64,000 nt of DNA from Methylovirgula sp. HY1 (GTDB lineage Bacteria > Pseudomonadota > Alphaproteobacteria > Rhizobiales > Beijerinckiaceae). Positions 1 to 8,335 of this stretch are shown here, piece by piece; positions within the stretch are counted from its first letter, which is position 1; every line of letters starts with the position of its first letter. The position numbers and the translations under genes are program-made. The notes under the pieces were generated by a model. It saw nothing but the letters and a program-made list of their open reading frames with translations. It made no database searches and was not told the DNA's origin. The stretch spans positions 3,394,607-3,458,606 of the forward strand of contig NZ_CP073764.1 of assembly GCF_019343105.1 (NCBI RefSeq), written 5' to 3'.

Positions 1-789
1 GATCTGCATAATGCGGCGGCCGTCTTCAACGATCCGGTGCGCGCCCATATAGGTCTCATCCTGCTCACGCATCAACTCGGCTATTTCAACATCCTGCCGC
101 TCTATGTCGTTCTCGTCGCGGCGGCGCCCTTCATCGCACTGTGTTTTCGCTATGCCGCGCCGGCTCTGCTGCCGTTGTCGCTCGCGCTTTACGTTGTGAC
201 CTTGAGCACGGGGATCAATCTGCCGAGCTGGCCCGTCGAGGGAACCTGGTTCCTCAATCCGATGGCCTGGCAATTCATCTATGTTCTTGGATTTTCGTTT
301 GCCGGCGCCGAGGGGCTCGGCGGCTTCGTGCGCCGGCACCGCGCGGTTTTCCGTTGGCTGGCGATCCCGATTGTCGGTTTCGGCGTCTATGTCGCGCTGT
401 CCCATTTTGCGCCACGACCATCGGCCATACCGAGCCCGAAGCTCTTTTTCGTTTTCGACAAGACTTTCCTTTCGCCGGCGCGGCTCCTGCATTTTCTGGC
501 GCTCGCCGCTTTGATTGGCGGCGGTTTCCGCTTCGCGATGCGTTGGATTGCGCCGATCTCCCTGTACTGCGCCATGCTTGGGCGAAACTCGCTCTACGTC
601 TTTTGTATTGCCTCTCTGCTCAGCTTGGCGGGTCAGATTTTCCGTTTTGCCTATGGGGGCGCCTTGATATCCGATACACTTATAACGGGCATGGGACTGG
701 CCATTATGGGAATTGTGGCATGGCTATCGGAACGGCGAGACGGCGCTCGCAAGGCTGGCGCGGAACTTCGAGCGTCGCCGTCCTCGTGA
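1..789 (+). CDS. OpgC-domain membrane acyltransferase, 5' end outside the window
   Basis: The frame is open from the first base, so this is the C-terminal part of a longer protein; the GTG at 37 is probably internal. About 263 residues are visible. They hold six to seven hydrophobic segments, with polar loops such as PSWPVEGTWFLNP and a short basic tail. The spacing of segments and the motif HQLGYFNILPLY fit the OpgC family. Those proteins are inner-membrane acyltransferases, named after the one that adds succinyl groups to periplasmic glucans. The following SGNH hydrolase gene overlaps its last 70 bases, so the two are probably translated together and may both act on a periplasmic glycan. 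Family assignment is fairly sure; the substrate is not visible. Confidence 0.75.
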   Translation, partial: DLHNAAAVFNDPVRAHIGLILLTHQLGYFNILPLYVVLVAAAPFIALCFRYAAPALLPLSLALYVVTLSTGINLPSWPVEGTWFLNPMAWQFIYVLGFSFAGAEGLGGFVRRHRAVFRWLAIPIVGFGVYVALSHFAPRPSAIPSPKLFFVFDKTFLSPARLLHFLALAALIGGGFRFAMRWIAPISLYCAMLGRNSLYVFCIASLLSLAGQIFRFAYGGALISDTLITGMGLAIMGIVAWLSERRDGARKAGAELRASPSS

Positions 790-1565
790 CATTGGCCGCT
801 ATGGTGACTGTGGCGGCGCAGGCAACGACCGTTGTACCGGATACGGCGCCGTCGGCGCCGCTGACACCGGCCTGTACCGTTCCGGAAAACGACATCTCGA
901 TTCCGGGACCACTCCCCAATGTCATGGCGCAGCTGAAAAAAGGTGCTCCGGTCCGGATTTTGGCGATCGGTTCATCTTCGACGGAGGGGATCGGCGCTTC
1001 GTCCCAAGGCAAAGCCTATCCGACGCGGCTCGGCCCGATGCTGGAAAAGACTTTGAAAGGCGTCGATGTCGAGGTCATCAATCGCGGCATCGCCGGCGAG
1101 GTCGCAGATACCACCGCCGATCGAATCATGAACGAGGTTGCGCTTGCGAAGCCCGATTTGGTGCTGTGGCAATTGGGGACGAATGACGCGTTATCGCGGG
1201 TGCCGCCGGACGAATTTGAAACAACCGTGCGCGACACGGTGAACTGGCTGAAGTCGCAGAATATCGATGTCGCGCTGGTCGGTATGCAATATATCCCGCG
1301 CTTTTCGCGCGATCCGACCTATTCGGCTATCCGGCGGAGCCTGCGAAAGATCGCGGCAGAGGAACATGTCCTCTATGTACGCCGCTATGATGCGATGCGC
1401 TTCATGCAGCGCGTGCGTGCCAATGAGCATCTGCTGGCGCGCGACAATTTTCACCTGAACGATCTCGGCTATCGCTGCATGGCGGAGCATATTGCCCATG
1501 CGGTGATCTACAGCCTGTTTCATAAGCCGGCACCGAAGAGCCATCCGGCGACGCCGCGTAACTGA
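720..1565 (+). CDS. periplasmic SGNH/GDSL-type hydrolase
   Basis: This 281-residue protein has a basic N-terminus followed by a hydrophobic stretch (about residues 18-35, SVAVLVTLAAMVTVAAQA), which reads as a signal peptide or anchor. The SGNH fold is visible as block I around AIGSSSTEGIG (nucleophile Ser), block III around WQLGTNDAL, and block V DNFHLNDLGY carrying the catalytic Asp and His. Such enzymes remove or transfer acyl groups on carbohydrates or lipids. The start at 720 lies inside the upstream OpgC-like gene in another frame. The pairing suggests an acyl-addition/acyl-removal couple on a periplasmic or exported glycan; this is inference from position only. Confidence 0.8.
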   Translation: MAIGTARRRSQGWRGTSSVAVLVTLAAMVTVAAQATTVVPDTAPSAPLTPACTVPENDISIPGPLPNVMAQLKKGAPVRILAIGSSSTEGIGASSQGKAYPTRLGPMLEKTLKGVDVEVINRGIAGEVADTTADRIMNEVALAKPDLVLWQLGTNDALSRVPPDEFETTVRDTVNWLKSQNIDVALVGMQYIPRFSRDPTYSAIRRSLRKIAAEEHVLYVRRYDAMRFMQRVRANEHLLARDNFHLNDLGYRCMAEHIAHAVIYSLFHKPAPKSHPATPRN

Positions 1566-1604
1566 GCGCTTTCAAGCAAGCCGCGACGGGCTCAGGTGAC
1601 TTGA

Positions 1605-3002
1605 TCAGGTGACTTGGAACCAGGTGACGAGAAGGTCCGGCTGCAGCTCGATCGTCTGGCATTCGATCGCCCATTTGCCCGGATTATCGGCGATGAAGGC
1701 AACATGTTTGCTGCGGCCTTCCGGGACGACCACACGGGTACGCCAATAGGGCTCCCAGCCGTCGTCGAGATCGTGCAAGAGCCGCATCGTATGGCCATGG
1801 ACATGCATTTGCAGCAGGACCGCCGTCTTGTTGTTGAAGCCGAGCGTGACTGGCGTGCCGCGCCTGACCGAGAACAGCGGCTTGGCCGCATAAGTCTGGG
1901 CGGGTGATCCATTGAGCGTCAGCGGCCCGTGTTGCACGAGCGGCAGCGTCACTGCCGCCTCTTTCTTGGCATCCTTGCGTGATGCCGCGGCCTCGACGGT
2001 GAGATCGATCTTGTAAGAGTTCTGCAGTTTGATGCGTGTCGGCAAAGCCGGATTTTGTGCGATCCCGGCGCGACGCGGCAAAGCCGGCTTGCGTGCTGCG
2101 CGGGTGGAAAAAATGAGAAGTTGCCGGTCAGTGGGTTCGCCGGTGCGCCAAGCCAAGCTCGCCTGCGCGCCGACCTCAGTGGGAAGATCGCACAAGACGT
2201 CGAAACAGGCGCCGGGTCCGATCGGAATTGTTTGGCGCAGCGGCGCAAATGCTTCACAGGGCTGGCCGTCGATGGCGACCACAAGCGGTTGCAGACCAGC
2301 GAATGTGAAGAAGACGAGCTGCGATTGGACCATGCTCAGAAGGCGCAGCCGCACGCGGCCGCCCGCCGGCAATTCGGTGGCGATAGGAACCGGCTTCGAA
2401 TTGACGGTCACGACATAAAGGCCGTTCGGTGCGCTCGGGCCATGCGGCGGGTCGGTGCGATCGACGAGGATTTGCCCGTTGTCGCCGATGTGCCATTCGG
2501 CCAGCACCACCGCCATGTCCGCATCCACTGCCGGCGGATCTGTTTCGTCGATGATGAGCGGACCGTAGAGACCGTGGTCGATTTGCTCGAATGTCAGCGG
2601 CAGCACGTCCGAGCGGTACCAGTAAAATCCGCTGTCCGGCGGGGTAAAGCGATAATCGAAGGATTGGCCGGGCAAGACCGGCTTCTGTGTCAAGCCTGCG
2701 ACACCGTCCATGGCATTGGCGATCCGGATGTCCTGGCAGGACAAGGTCAGCGGCTGGTCGAGGCCGTTGACCAGACGGATTTTGACCTCTTGGCCCTTTT
2801 TGTAGCGCAGCAGTGGCCCCGGCACTGTGGCACCGAAGCCGAAGGCGGCGGTGGCCGGCGCCGGCGCGGCCAAGATCCGGCAATCGGTCGCGGCGGCCGT
2901 CAGAATATGGAACCCATCATCGGTGGCGGGCGCGGCGCGCAGCTCGAACGGCAGCAGGCAGGCGGCTGCGGAGCTGAGAAAGACGCGGCGGTTCAGACGC
3001 AT
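1605..3002 (-). CDS. Tat-exported multicopper-oxidase-fold protein lacking most copper ligands
   Basis: The protein has 465 residues and begins with a twin-arginine signal (NRRVFLSSAA, residues 4-13), so it should be exported folded. The three-cupredoxin layout is recognisable: the N-terminal domain has GATVPGPLLRYKKG, and the C-terminal domain has LQMHVHGHT near residue 400. The copper-binding motifs are degraded. The usual HWHG is SCQD (88-91), the HSH motif is YRSD (129-132), and the final HCHxxxH is ECQTIEL (447-453). Only the HxHGH-like motif keeps its histidines (400, 402, 404). It therefore probably cannot bind the normal four-copper set, much like the cell-division protein FtsP/SufI. 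The role is unknown. It is transcribed towards the SGNH gene and ends 40 bases from it. Confidence 0.8.
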   Translation of the reverse strand: MRLNRRVFLSSAAACLLPFELRAAPATDDGFHILTAAATDCRILAAPAPATAAFGFGATVPGPLLRYKKGQEVKIRLVNGLDQPLTLSCQDIRIANAMDGVAGLTQKPVLPGQSFDYRFTPPDSGFYWYRSDVLPLTFEQIDHGLYGPLIIDETDPPAVDADMAVVLAEWHIGDNGQILVDRTDPPHGPSAPNGLYVVTVNSKPVPIATELPAGGRVRLRLLSMVQSQLVFFTFAGLQPLVVAIDGQPCEAFAPLRQTIPIGPGACFDVLCDLPTEVGAQASLAWRTGEPTDRQLLIFSTRAARKPALPRRAGIAQNPALPTRIKLQNSYKIDLTVEAAASRKDAKKEAAVTLPLVQHGPLTLNGSPAQTYAAKPLFSVRRGTPVTLGFNNKTAVLLQMHVHGHTMRLLHDLDDGWEPYWRTRVVVPEGRSKHVAFIADNPGKWAIECQTIELQPDLLVTWFQVT

Positions 3003-3195
3003 GGGCCAAGGGCTCCGGTGATCGCGGGCGGGCTGCTATCCATATCGGTCCGCGCAAAAAAGCGGTATGTTCTTTTACGCGTCGGAGCTGTAGAGCTTGC
3101 CGTTTGCAGGTGCCGTTCACTTTTTTGCTGCATCTGGCGGGCGGCATTGCTATAGACCCGGCCCGAAGCGGTGACCGAGAGGCCTCGCCGCGCTC

Positions 3196-3280
3196 GCGGG
3201 CGTGGCGGAACTGGTAGACGCGCCGGATTTAGGTTCCGGTGGTGAAAATCGTGGGGGTTCGAGTCCCTCCGCCCGCACCA
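3196..3280 (+). tRNA. tRNA-Leu (UAG)
   Basis: The 85-base sequence folds as a class II tRNA. The acceptor GCGGGCG pairs with CGCCCGC, the anticodon stem CCGGA/TCCGG encloses a loop with TAG as anticodon, a long variable arm follows, and the T loop has TTCGAGT. CCA is encoded at 3278-3280. It reads CUA leucine codons. It lies between the divergent multicopper-oxidase-like gene and tig. Confidence 0.95.
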
Positions 3281-3416
3281 GAATCGAACCGTATCTTGCG
3301 CCAGATTGAGACGGGATCGCGGCTCGCCTCCAATCTGTCGCGTTCAGCTTGTCGTGACGGTCCAAGCGCCGTCGATCTTAGCGGTAAATCATTTAGGGAT
3401 TGAAAGGGCGAAGCGG

Positions 3417-4811
3417 ATGCAAGTGACTGAGACCCTCTCCGAGGGACTGAAGCGCGAATATAAGGTCGTGCTTGCAGCCGCTGATCTGGCGACCAAGGTC
3501 GAGGCCCAGCTCGACGATATGAGAGCAAAGGCGCGGATCAACGGCTTTCGACCGGGAAAAGTGCCGGTCGCGCATCTGAAGCGGCTCTATGGCCGCGCCA
3601 TCATGGCCGACGTGATGCAGGACGCGGTCAACGAAGCCAATCAAAAAATCATTGCAGACAATGATCTCAAGCTTGCGACGCCCCCCAAGATCGAGCTGAT
3701 GCCGACCAATGATCAGGAGCTGGCGGAGGCCTTCGAGGCCAAAACCGATCTGGCTTATAAGGTCGCCGTCGAAATCCTGCCGAAATTCGAGGTCGAGGGG
3801 CTCAAAGAGGTGAGCCTCGAGCGTCTCGTCGCCGAGATTCCGGAAGCGGACGTCGAACAGGCGATGACTCGGATCGCCGAGCAGAACCGCCTTTATACGC
3901 CCAAGGAAGGCGACGCCGTGACCGCCGCCAAGGGCGACAAGGTTGTGCTCGATTTCATCGGCAAGATCGGCGACGAGGCTTTCGAGGGCGGCACCGCTCA
4001 GGATGTCGATCTCGTGCTGGGTTCGAATTCCTTCATTCCCGGCTTCGAAGACCAAATCGAAGGCATGAAGATCGGCGAGCAGAAGACGATTTCAGTCTCC
4101 TTCCCCGAGGATTACGCGGCCGCCAATTTGGCCGGCAAGCCGGCGACTTTCGAAATCACGCTCAAGGCTTGTGCCACGCCGGCGGAGCTTGCCATTGACG
4201 ATGCCTTCGCGCAGAGCCTGGGCTTTCCCGATCTTCCCAAAATGCGTGAAGCCGTCGTTGCCTCGCTCGAAGGCGAGCAGGTGGCGATCTCGCGGCGCAA
4301 GTGGAAGCGTGAGCTTCTCGACGCGCTCGACAAGAAATTCACCTTCGAATTGCCTGACGCTCTCGTGACCCGCGAGTTTGAGACGATCTGGCGCGAGGCG
4401 ACTGCCGAACGCAACGCCGAAGGCAAGAGCTTTGCCGAAGACGGCACCGACGAGGTGACGGAACGGGCGGATTTCCAGAAAATTGCCGAACGGCGCGTCC
4501 GGCTCGGCCTGGTTTTGGCCGAAATCGGCGAAAAGGCTGGCGTAACCGTCGCCGAGGAGGAATTGGCACAAGCGCTCTACGAGAGGGCCCGCAATTTTCC
4601 CGGAATGGAACGCCAGCTGATCGAATTCTACCGCAAGAACCCTGAGCGGCTGAACGAGATCCGCGCCCCGCTTTTCGAAGAGAAGGTGGTCGACCATCTC
4701 TTGGGCGAGGTGAGCGTGACGGATAAGAAGGTCTCGCCGACGGAATTGGTCGATCTCGTCAAGGCCTTCGAGGCGCAAAGCGAGACGTCCTCGGCAGCGC
4801 CTGCGGCCTGA
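3417..4811 (+). CDS. tig: trigger factor, ribosome-associated chaperone and peptidyl-prolyl isomerase
   Basis: Trigger factor binds the ribosome at the polypeptide exit and shields new chains. This copy has 464 residues, close to the family's usual length. The start at 3417 is chosen because the family begins MQVTETLSEGLKREY; the longer open frame upstream (from 3306) has no family similarity. The N-terminal ribosome-binding signature is seen as NGFRPGKVP (about residues 41-49). The FKBP-type isomerase domain follows (about 165-250, with KGDKVVLDFIGKI and FIPGFEDQIEGM), then a helical C-terminal domain ending in an Ala-rich tail. It heads the conserved order tig, clpP, clpX, lon, hup. Confidence 0.97.
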   Translation: MQVTETLSEGLKREYKVVLAAADLATKVEAQLDDMRAKARINGFRPGKVPVAHLKRLYGRAIMADVMQDAVNEANQKIIADNDLKLATPPKIELMPTNDQELAEAFEAKTDLAYKVAVEILPKFEVEGLKEVSLERLVAEIPEADVEQAMTRIAEQNRLYTPKEGDAVTAAKGDKVVLDFIGKIGDEAFEGGTAQDVDLVLGSNSFIPGFEDQIEGMKIGEQKTISVSFPEDYAAANLAGKPATFEITLKACATPAELAIDDAFAQSLGFPDLPKMREAVVASLEGEQVAISRRKWKRELLDALDKKFTFELPDALVTREFETIWREATAERNAEGKSFAEDGTDEVTERADFQKIAERRVRLGLVLAEIGEKAGVTVAEEELAQALYERARNFPGMERQLIEFYRKNPERLNEIRAPLFEEKVVDHLLGEVSVTDKKVSPTELVDLVKAFEAQSETSSAAPAA

Positions 4812-4971
4812 TATCGCGGTGCCGCCTGCCAAGCCGGCGGGCTAGCTTGGATCGGGCCGGATCTTTCCTTGGCCCGGTCTTTGCGAAACGGCTGGAAGCA
4901 ACTATGTTCTGAGGTGAAGCGCGGCCTAGTCGCCGCACATCCTTACCGCCCCTCGAAGCGAGTAGACCCCT

Positions 4972-5637
4972 ATGCTGCGTGACCGCGACCCGATCGAAAT
5001 CTATAACAATTATCTGATCCCCCAGGTCATCGAAAACACGAGCCGGGGCGAGCGCGGCTTCGACATCTATTCGCGGCTCCTGCGCGAGCGGATCATCTTT
5101 CTGACCGGACCGGTCGAGGATCATATGGCCACGGTGATCGTGGCCCAGCTCCTCTTCCTCGAAGCGGAAAATCCGAAGAAAGAAATCTCGATGTATATCA
5201 ACTCGCCGGGCGGTGTCGTCACCGCCGGCCTGTCGATCTATGACACGATGCAGTTCATTCGGCCGAAAGTGTCGACCCTCTGCATCGGTCAGGCCGCCTC
5301 GATGGGATCGCTGCTTCTGACCGCCGGTGAGGCCGGAATGCGCTATGCGCTGCCGAATGCGCGCATCATGGTGCATCAGCCGTCTGGCGGCTTCCAAGGC
5401 CAAGCTTCCGATATCCTTCGGCATGCCGAAGACATCATGTCGATGAAGCGCCGGTTGAACGAAATCTACGTCAAGCATACCGGCAAAGACTATGACACGA
5501 TTGAATCGACCCTTGATCGCGATCATTTCATGACGGCGGAAGAATCGCGCGTCTTCGGGATTGTCGATCAAGTGATCGACAAGCGCCCCGACGAGACGGA
5601 AGCAGCGAAATCGGCGGCCGCTGCGGCCGCGGCCTGA
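4972..5637 (+). CDS. clpP: ATP-dependent Clp protease proteolytic subunit
   Basis: ClpP forms the double-ring peptidase chamber that works with ClpX or ClpA. The 221-residue sequence carries the Ser-His-Asp triad: Ser110 in [11 protein letters not shown], His135 in IMVHQPSGG, and Asp184 in the DRDHFM segment. A short N-terminal stretch, [18 protein letters not shown], precedes the fold and resembles the processed or gating region in other alphaproteobacteria. The C-terminus is an Ala-rich tail (KSAAAAAAA). It is 160 bases after tig. Nearly 1 kb separates it from clpX, so clpX probably has its own promoter. Confidence 0.97.
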   Translation: MLRDRDPIEIYNNYLIPQVIENTSRGERGFDIYSRLLRERIIFLTGPVEDHMATVIVAQLLFLEAENPKKEISMYINSPGGVVTAGLSIYDTMQFIRPKVSTLCIGQAASMGSLLLTAGEAGMRYALPNARIMVHQPSGGFQGQASDILRHAEDIMSMKRRLNEIYVKHTGKDYDTIESTLDRDHFMTAEESRVFGIVDQVIDKRPDETEAAKSAAAAAAA

Positions 5638-5924
5638 GACTTGGCGACGCTGCAGTTGAACAAGAATTTGTCTATGCCGCGTCCGCGCGGCATAGGGCTG
5701 CAAGGGCGGTGTCGGAGGCGCGCCGTCAATCTCTCGCCCTGTCGAACCGTGGTGTTGCCGCGAACCGCGGCTGGTTTGGCGTCAAGGCTTGCCTGATTGC
5801 TTGCCGACGCTCCTCGAGCTCTTAACCTTCCTCGGATGAATATGTTCGCTTGGCGGGGTGCCCGGCGAGGCGAGGCTGTCCCTCATGAGGGCGACCGGTT
5901 TAGGGTGGTCGATAGAGCGTTTTC

Positions 5925-5961
5925 GACCGGATGGACTCATCCGGTTGAAAAGAAAACGCTC
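5925..5961. repeat. palindromic repeat, family A (GAGCGTTTTC arms)
   Basis: The inverted arms GAGCGTTTTC and GAAAACGCTC enclose a second inverted core, CGACCGGATG/CATCCGGTTG. The same architecture recurs at 12381, 13835, 40555, 52826 and 55314. It is followed by CAAATCAAT-like sequence, as in most other copies. Confidence 0.85.
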
Positions 5962-5978
5962 GAAATCAATAATTTGGA

Positions 5979-6092
5979 GAGCATGTTCTCATCAATGAGA
6001 CATCGGATATAGCCGATGTCTGAAAAACGAGAACTCGGATATATCCGATGGCTAAAAACTGAAAAGTCTATCAACTTTTCTGGAACATGCTC
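5979..6092. repeat. palindromic repeat, family B (GAGCATGTTC...GAACATGCTC)
   Basis: This element of about 114 bases is bounded by GAGCATGTTC and GAACATGCTC. Inside it are a GACATCGGATATAGCCGATGTC hairpin-like arm, an ACTCGGATATATCCGA arm and an AAAAGTCTATCAACTTTT hairpin. It is in the reverse orientation to the copy at 12251. It directly abuts the family A copy, as at 12381 and 55376. Confidence 0.85.
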
Positions 6093-6316
6093 TTGGCGCG
6101 GTGGACTTGGCGCGGTGGACTTGCTGGTGCGGCGACGGTTGTGCTGGATCGAAACCGTTCTGGCCGCATTGCGCCTCCATCATGTTCGGAAACATGACGG
6201 TGCAGAACCGGAAGGGCATTTGACCGCATCCTGGAATGGATCAGATATCAATGGTATGACTATTGCTTCAAGCCATATCCGGCGGTCGGGATCCTATAAA
6301 AGGGCGGCTTAACCAC

Positions 6317-6345
6317 TTGGACGGACTTTTTTGTATTATTATACA
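6317..6345 (+). promoter_or_regulatory. candidate housekeeping promoter for clpX
   Basis: TTGGAC (6317-6322) and TATACA (6340-6345) are separated by exactly 17 bases, near the sigma-70 consensus. The AT-rich spacer stands out from the GC-rich surroundings. It would give a leader of about 250 bases before clpX. No experimental support is visible in the sequence. Confidence 0.55.
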
Positions 6346-6603
6346 AGACTGTTGCGCCCATGTGACGCAAAAAGTCACGGGGGGGAGAAATCCGCTTCCG
6401 GGGCTTGATCCCAGCCTCTCGGCATGTTTGCATTTCCATTAACGGGTAAAGTGCAATTCTGGGATTTCGGGAGGCGAAGAAGAAGTGAGCCGGCGGACCC
6501 TGAAGCGGCTGCGCCGGTAGAGAAGTGGTCCTCTTTTGGGGATCGCCTTTGGCAGTCAGAAAGGCCGAAGCAGGATATGCGTTCGGCTGGTAGGAGATAA
6601 GCC

Positions 6604-7869
6604 ATGACCAAGGTCGGCGGCAGCGACTCGAAAAACACGCTCTATTGCTCGTTTTGCGGCAAGAGCCAACACGAGGTCCGCAAGCTGATTGCCGGCCCCA
6701 CGGTTTTCATCTGCGACGAATGTGTCGAGCTTTGCATGGACATCATTCGCGAGGAGAACAAATCCTCGCTGGTGAAGAGCCGTGACGGCATTCCGACGCC
6801 GAAGGAAATCTGCAAGGTTCTGGATGATTATGTCATCGGCCAGCCTCAGGCCAAACGCGTGCTCTCGGTCGCGGTGCATAATCATTACAAGCGGCTCAAT
6901 CATTCGGCCAAGCACAATGACGTCGAGCTCGCCAAATCGAACATTCTGCTGATTGGTCCGACCGGATCGGGCAAGACGCTGCTCGCGCAGACCTTGGCCC
7001 GCATCCTCGATGTGCCTTTCACCATGGCCGATGCGACGACGTTGACGGAAGCCGGCTATGTCGGCGAGGACGTCGAAAACATCATTTTGAAGCTGTTGCA
7101 GGCGTCCGACTACAATGTCGAGCGGGCGCAGCGCGGCATCGTCTATATTGACGAAATCGACAAGATCTCGCGCAAGTCCGACAATCCGTCGATCACCCGC
7201 GACGTCTCCGGCGAGGGCGTCCAGCAGGCGCTGCTGAAGATCATGGAAGGCACGGTTGCTTCGGTGCCGCCGCAAGGGGGGCGCAAGCATCCGCAGCAGG
7301 AATTCCTGCAGGTCGATACGACGAACATTCTGTTCATCTGCGGCGGCGCTTTTGCCGGACTTGAAAAAATCATCTCGATGCGCGGCAAGACCACGTCGAT
7401 CGGCTTCGGCGCGAATGTGCACGCCCCCGACGAGCGGCGCACGGGCGAAATCTTGCGTCGGGTCGAGCCCGAAGATCTTTTGAAATTCGGCCTCATCCCG
7501 GAATTCGTCGGGCGGCTTCCGGTGCTCGCGACTTTGGAAGATCTCGACGAAGATGCGCTGAAGCGCATTCTCACCGAACCAAAGAATGCGCTGGTCAAGC
7601 AATATCAGCGCTTGTTCGAGATGGAGAACACCGAGCTCACCTTCCAGGACGAGGCGCTGAACGTCGTCGCCAAAAAGGCGATTGATCGGCGTACAGGTGC
7701 GCGCGGCCTCAGATCGATCATGGAAGGCATTTTGCTCGACACGATGTTCGATCTGCCGGGCCTCGACGGTGTCGAGCAAGTTGTCATCGGCCCGGACGTG
7801 GTCGAAGGCAAATCCCGCCCGCTCTATATTTACGCGGAACGCAACGAAAAGAGCGGCACGAGCGCTTGA
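6604..7869 (+). CDS. clpX: Clp protease ATP-binding unfoldase subunit
   Basis: ClpX is the AAA+ unfoldase that recognises tagged substrates and feeds them to ClpP. The 421 residues include the N-terminal four-cysteine zinc domain (CSFCGKSQ ... CDECVELC, about residues 16-41), Walker A GPTGSGKT near residue 120, Walker [11 protein letters not shown], and the substrate-gripping pore loop GYVGEDVE. The C-terminal domain contains the sensor-2 [10 protein letters not shown]. It ends in a short Ser/Ala tail. The start is preceded by GGTAGGAGATAAGCC, a good ribosome-binding site. The gene sits between clpP and lon as usual. Confidence 0.97.
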   Translation: MTKVGGSDSKNTLYCSFCGKSQHEVRKLIAGPTVFICDECVELCMDIIREENKSSLVKSRDGIPTPKEICKVLDDYVIGQPQAKRVLSVAVHNHYKRLNHSAKHNDVELAKSNILLIGPTGSGKTLLAQTLARILDVPFTMADATTLTEAGYVGEDVENIILKLLQASDYNVERAQRGIVYIDEIDKISRKSDNPSITRDVSGEGVQQALLKIMEGTVASVPPQGGRKHPQQEFLQVDTTNILFICGGAFAGLEKIISMRGKTTSIGFGANVHAPDERRTGEILRRVEPEDLLKFGLIPEFVGRLPVLATLEDLDEDALKRILTEPKNALVKQYQRLFEMENTELTFQDEALNVVAKKAIDRRTGARGLRSIMEGILLDTMFDLPGLDGVEQVVIGPDVVEGKSRPLYIYAERNEKSGTSA

Positions 7870-8335
7870 GCTTGCTCGGCGCTCCAGTTCGTGCGGCGAG
7901 GCCGCAAGCGCCTCGCCGGTCCAGTCAGATGTTGCGGTGTCGGTCGCGTGCCGGTCGGTCGAGGCGTCTCGGACGAGCCGGCGTTGGCCGCCTTTTGTCC
8001 TGGTATTTGCCCCGTCCGAGCGGGGGCCTGGTGCGGCGAATTACGGCAGGCGGCGCATTGCGGTGCGACTCTTGCCTGCTGCTTGAAAGCCGTGGCGACA
8101 AACGCCATCTTATGATCAAGAGAGATTATGTCGGTCACGCTGCCGGCATAGACCAAAAGCCCATGATCCAAAAGTTTGCCGACCGAAAGTTCGGACTTCA
8201 GCTAGCAGCGAAGGGGTTGCCGAAAGGACCTGCGTGGGGTGCAAGCCGACGTGGGGAGACTGGAGCCGTCCGTCCGTCGCGCTGAATACGGCTCAGGCTT
8301 GATCTAGGAACGCGTTGCGAGAATAGGATAAAATC
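7870..8335 (+). other. intergenic region between clpX and lon
   Basis: There are 466 bases without a supportable gene. Several open frames cross it in all directions but none has coherent protein character. It presumably carries the lon promoter; no clear heat-shock promoter could be recognised by eye. Confidence 0.6.

Larger units (their letters stand above)
5638..6603. other. 966-base gene-free stretch between clpP and clpX
   Basis: No convincing gene is present. The short open frames here have atypical composition and run through repeat DNA. The stretch holds one copy of each palindromic repeat family side by side (5925-5961 and 5979-6092), a strong promoter-like sequence (6317-6345), and about 250 bases of leader before clpX. 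The last part (6440-6600) is purine-rich but shows no obvious hairpin or known riboswitch. Confidence 0.7.

Noticed and set aside
2055..3155. A 366-codon plus-strand gene opposite the multicopper-oxidase-like gene
   Set aside because: It is the antisense frame of a well-supported protein; such long antisense frames are common in GC-rich DNA.
5797..6312. Two small plus-strand genes between clpP and clpX
   Set aside because: Both frames run through the palindromic repeats and encode repeat-derived peptides without any family signature.
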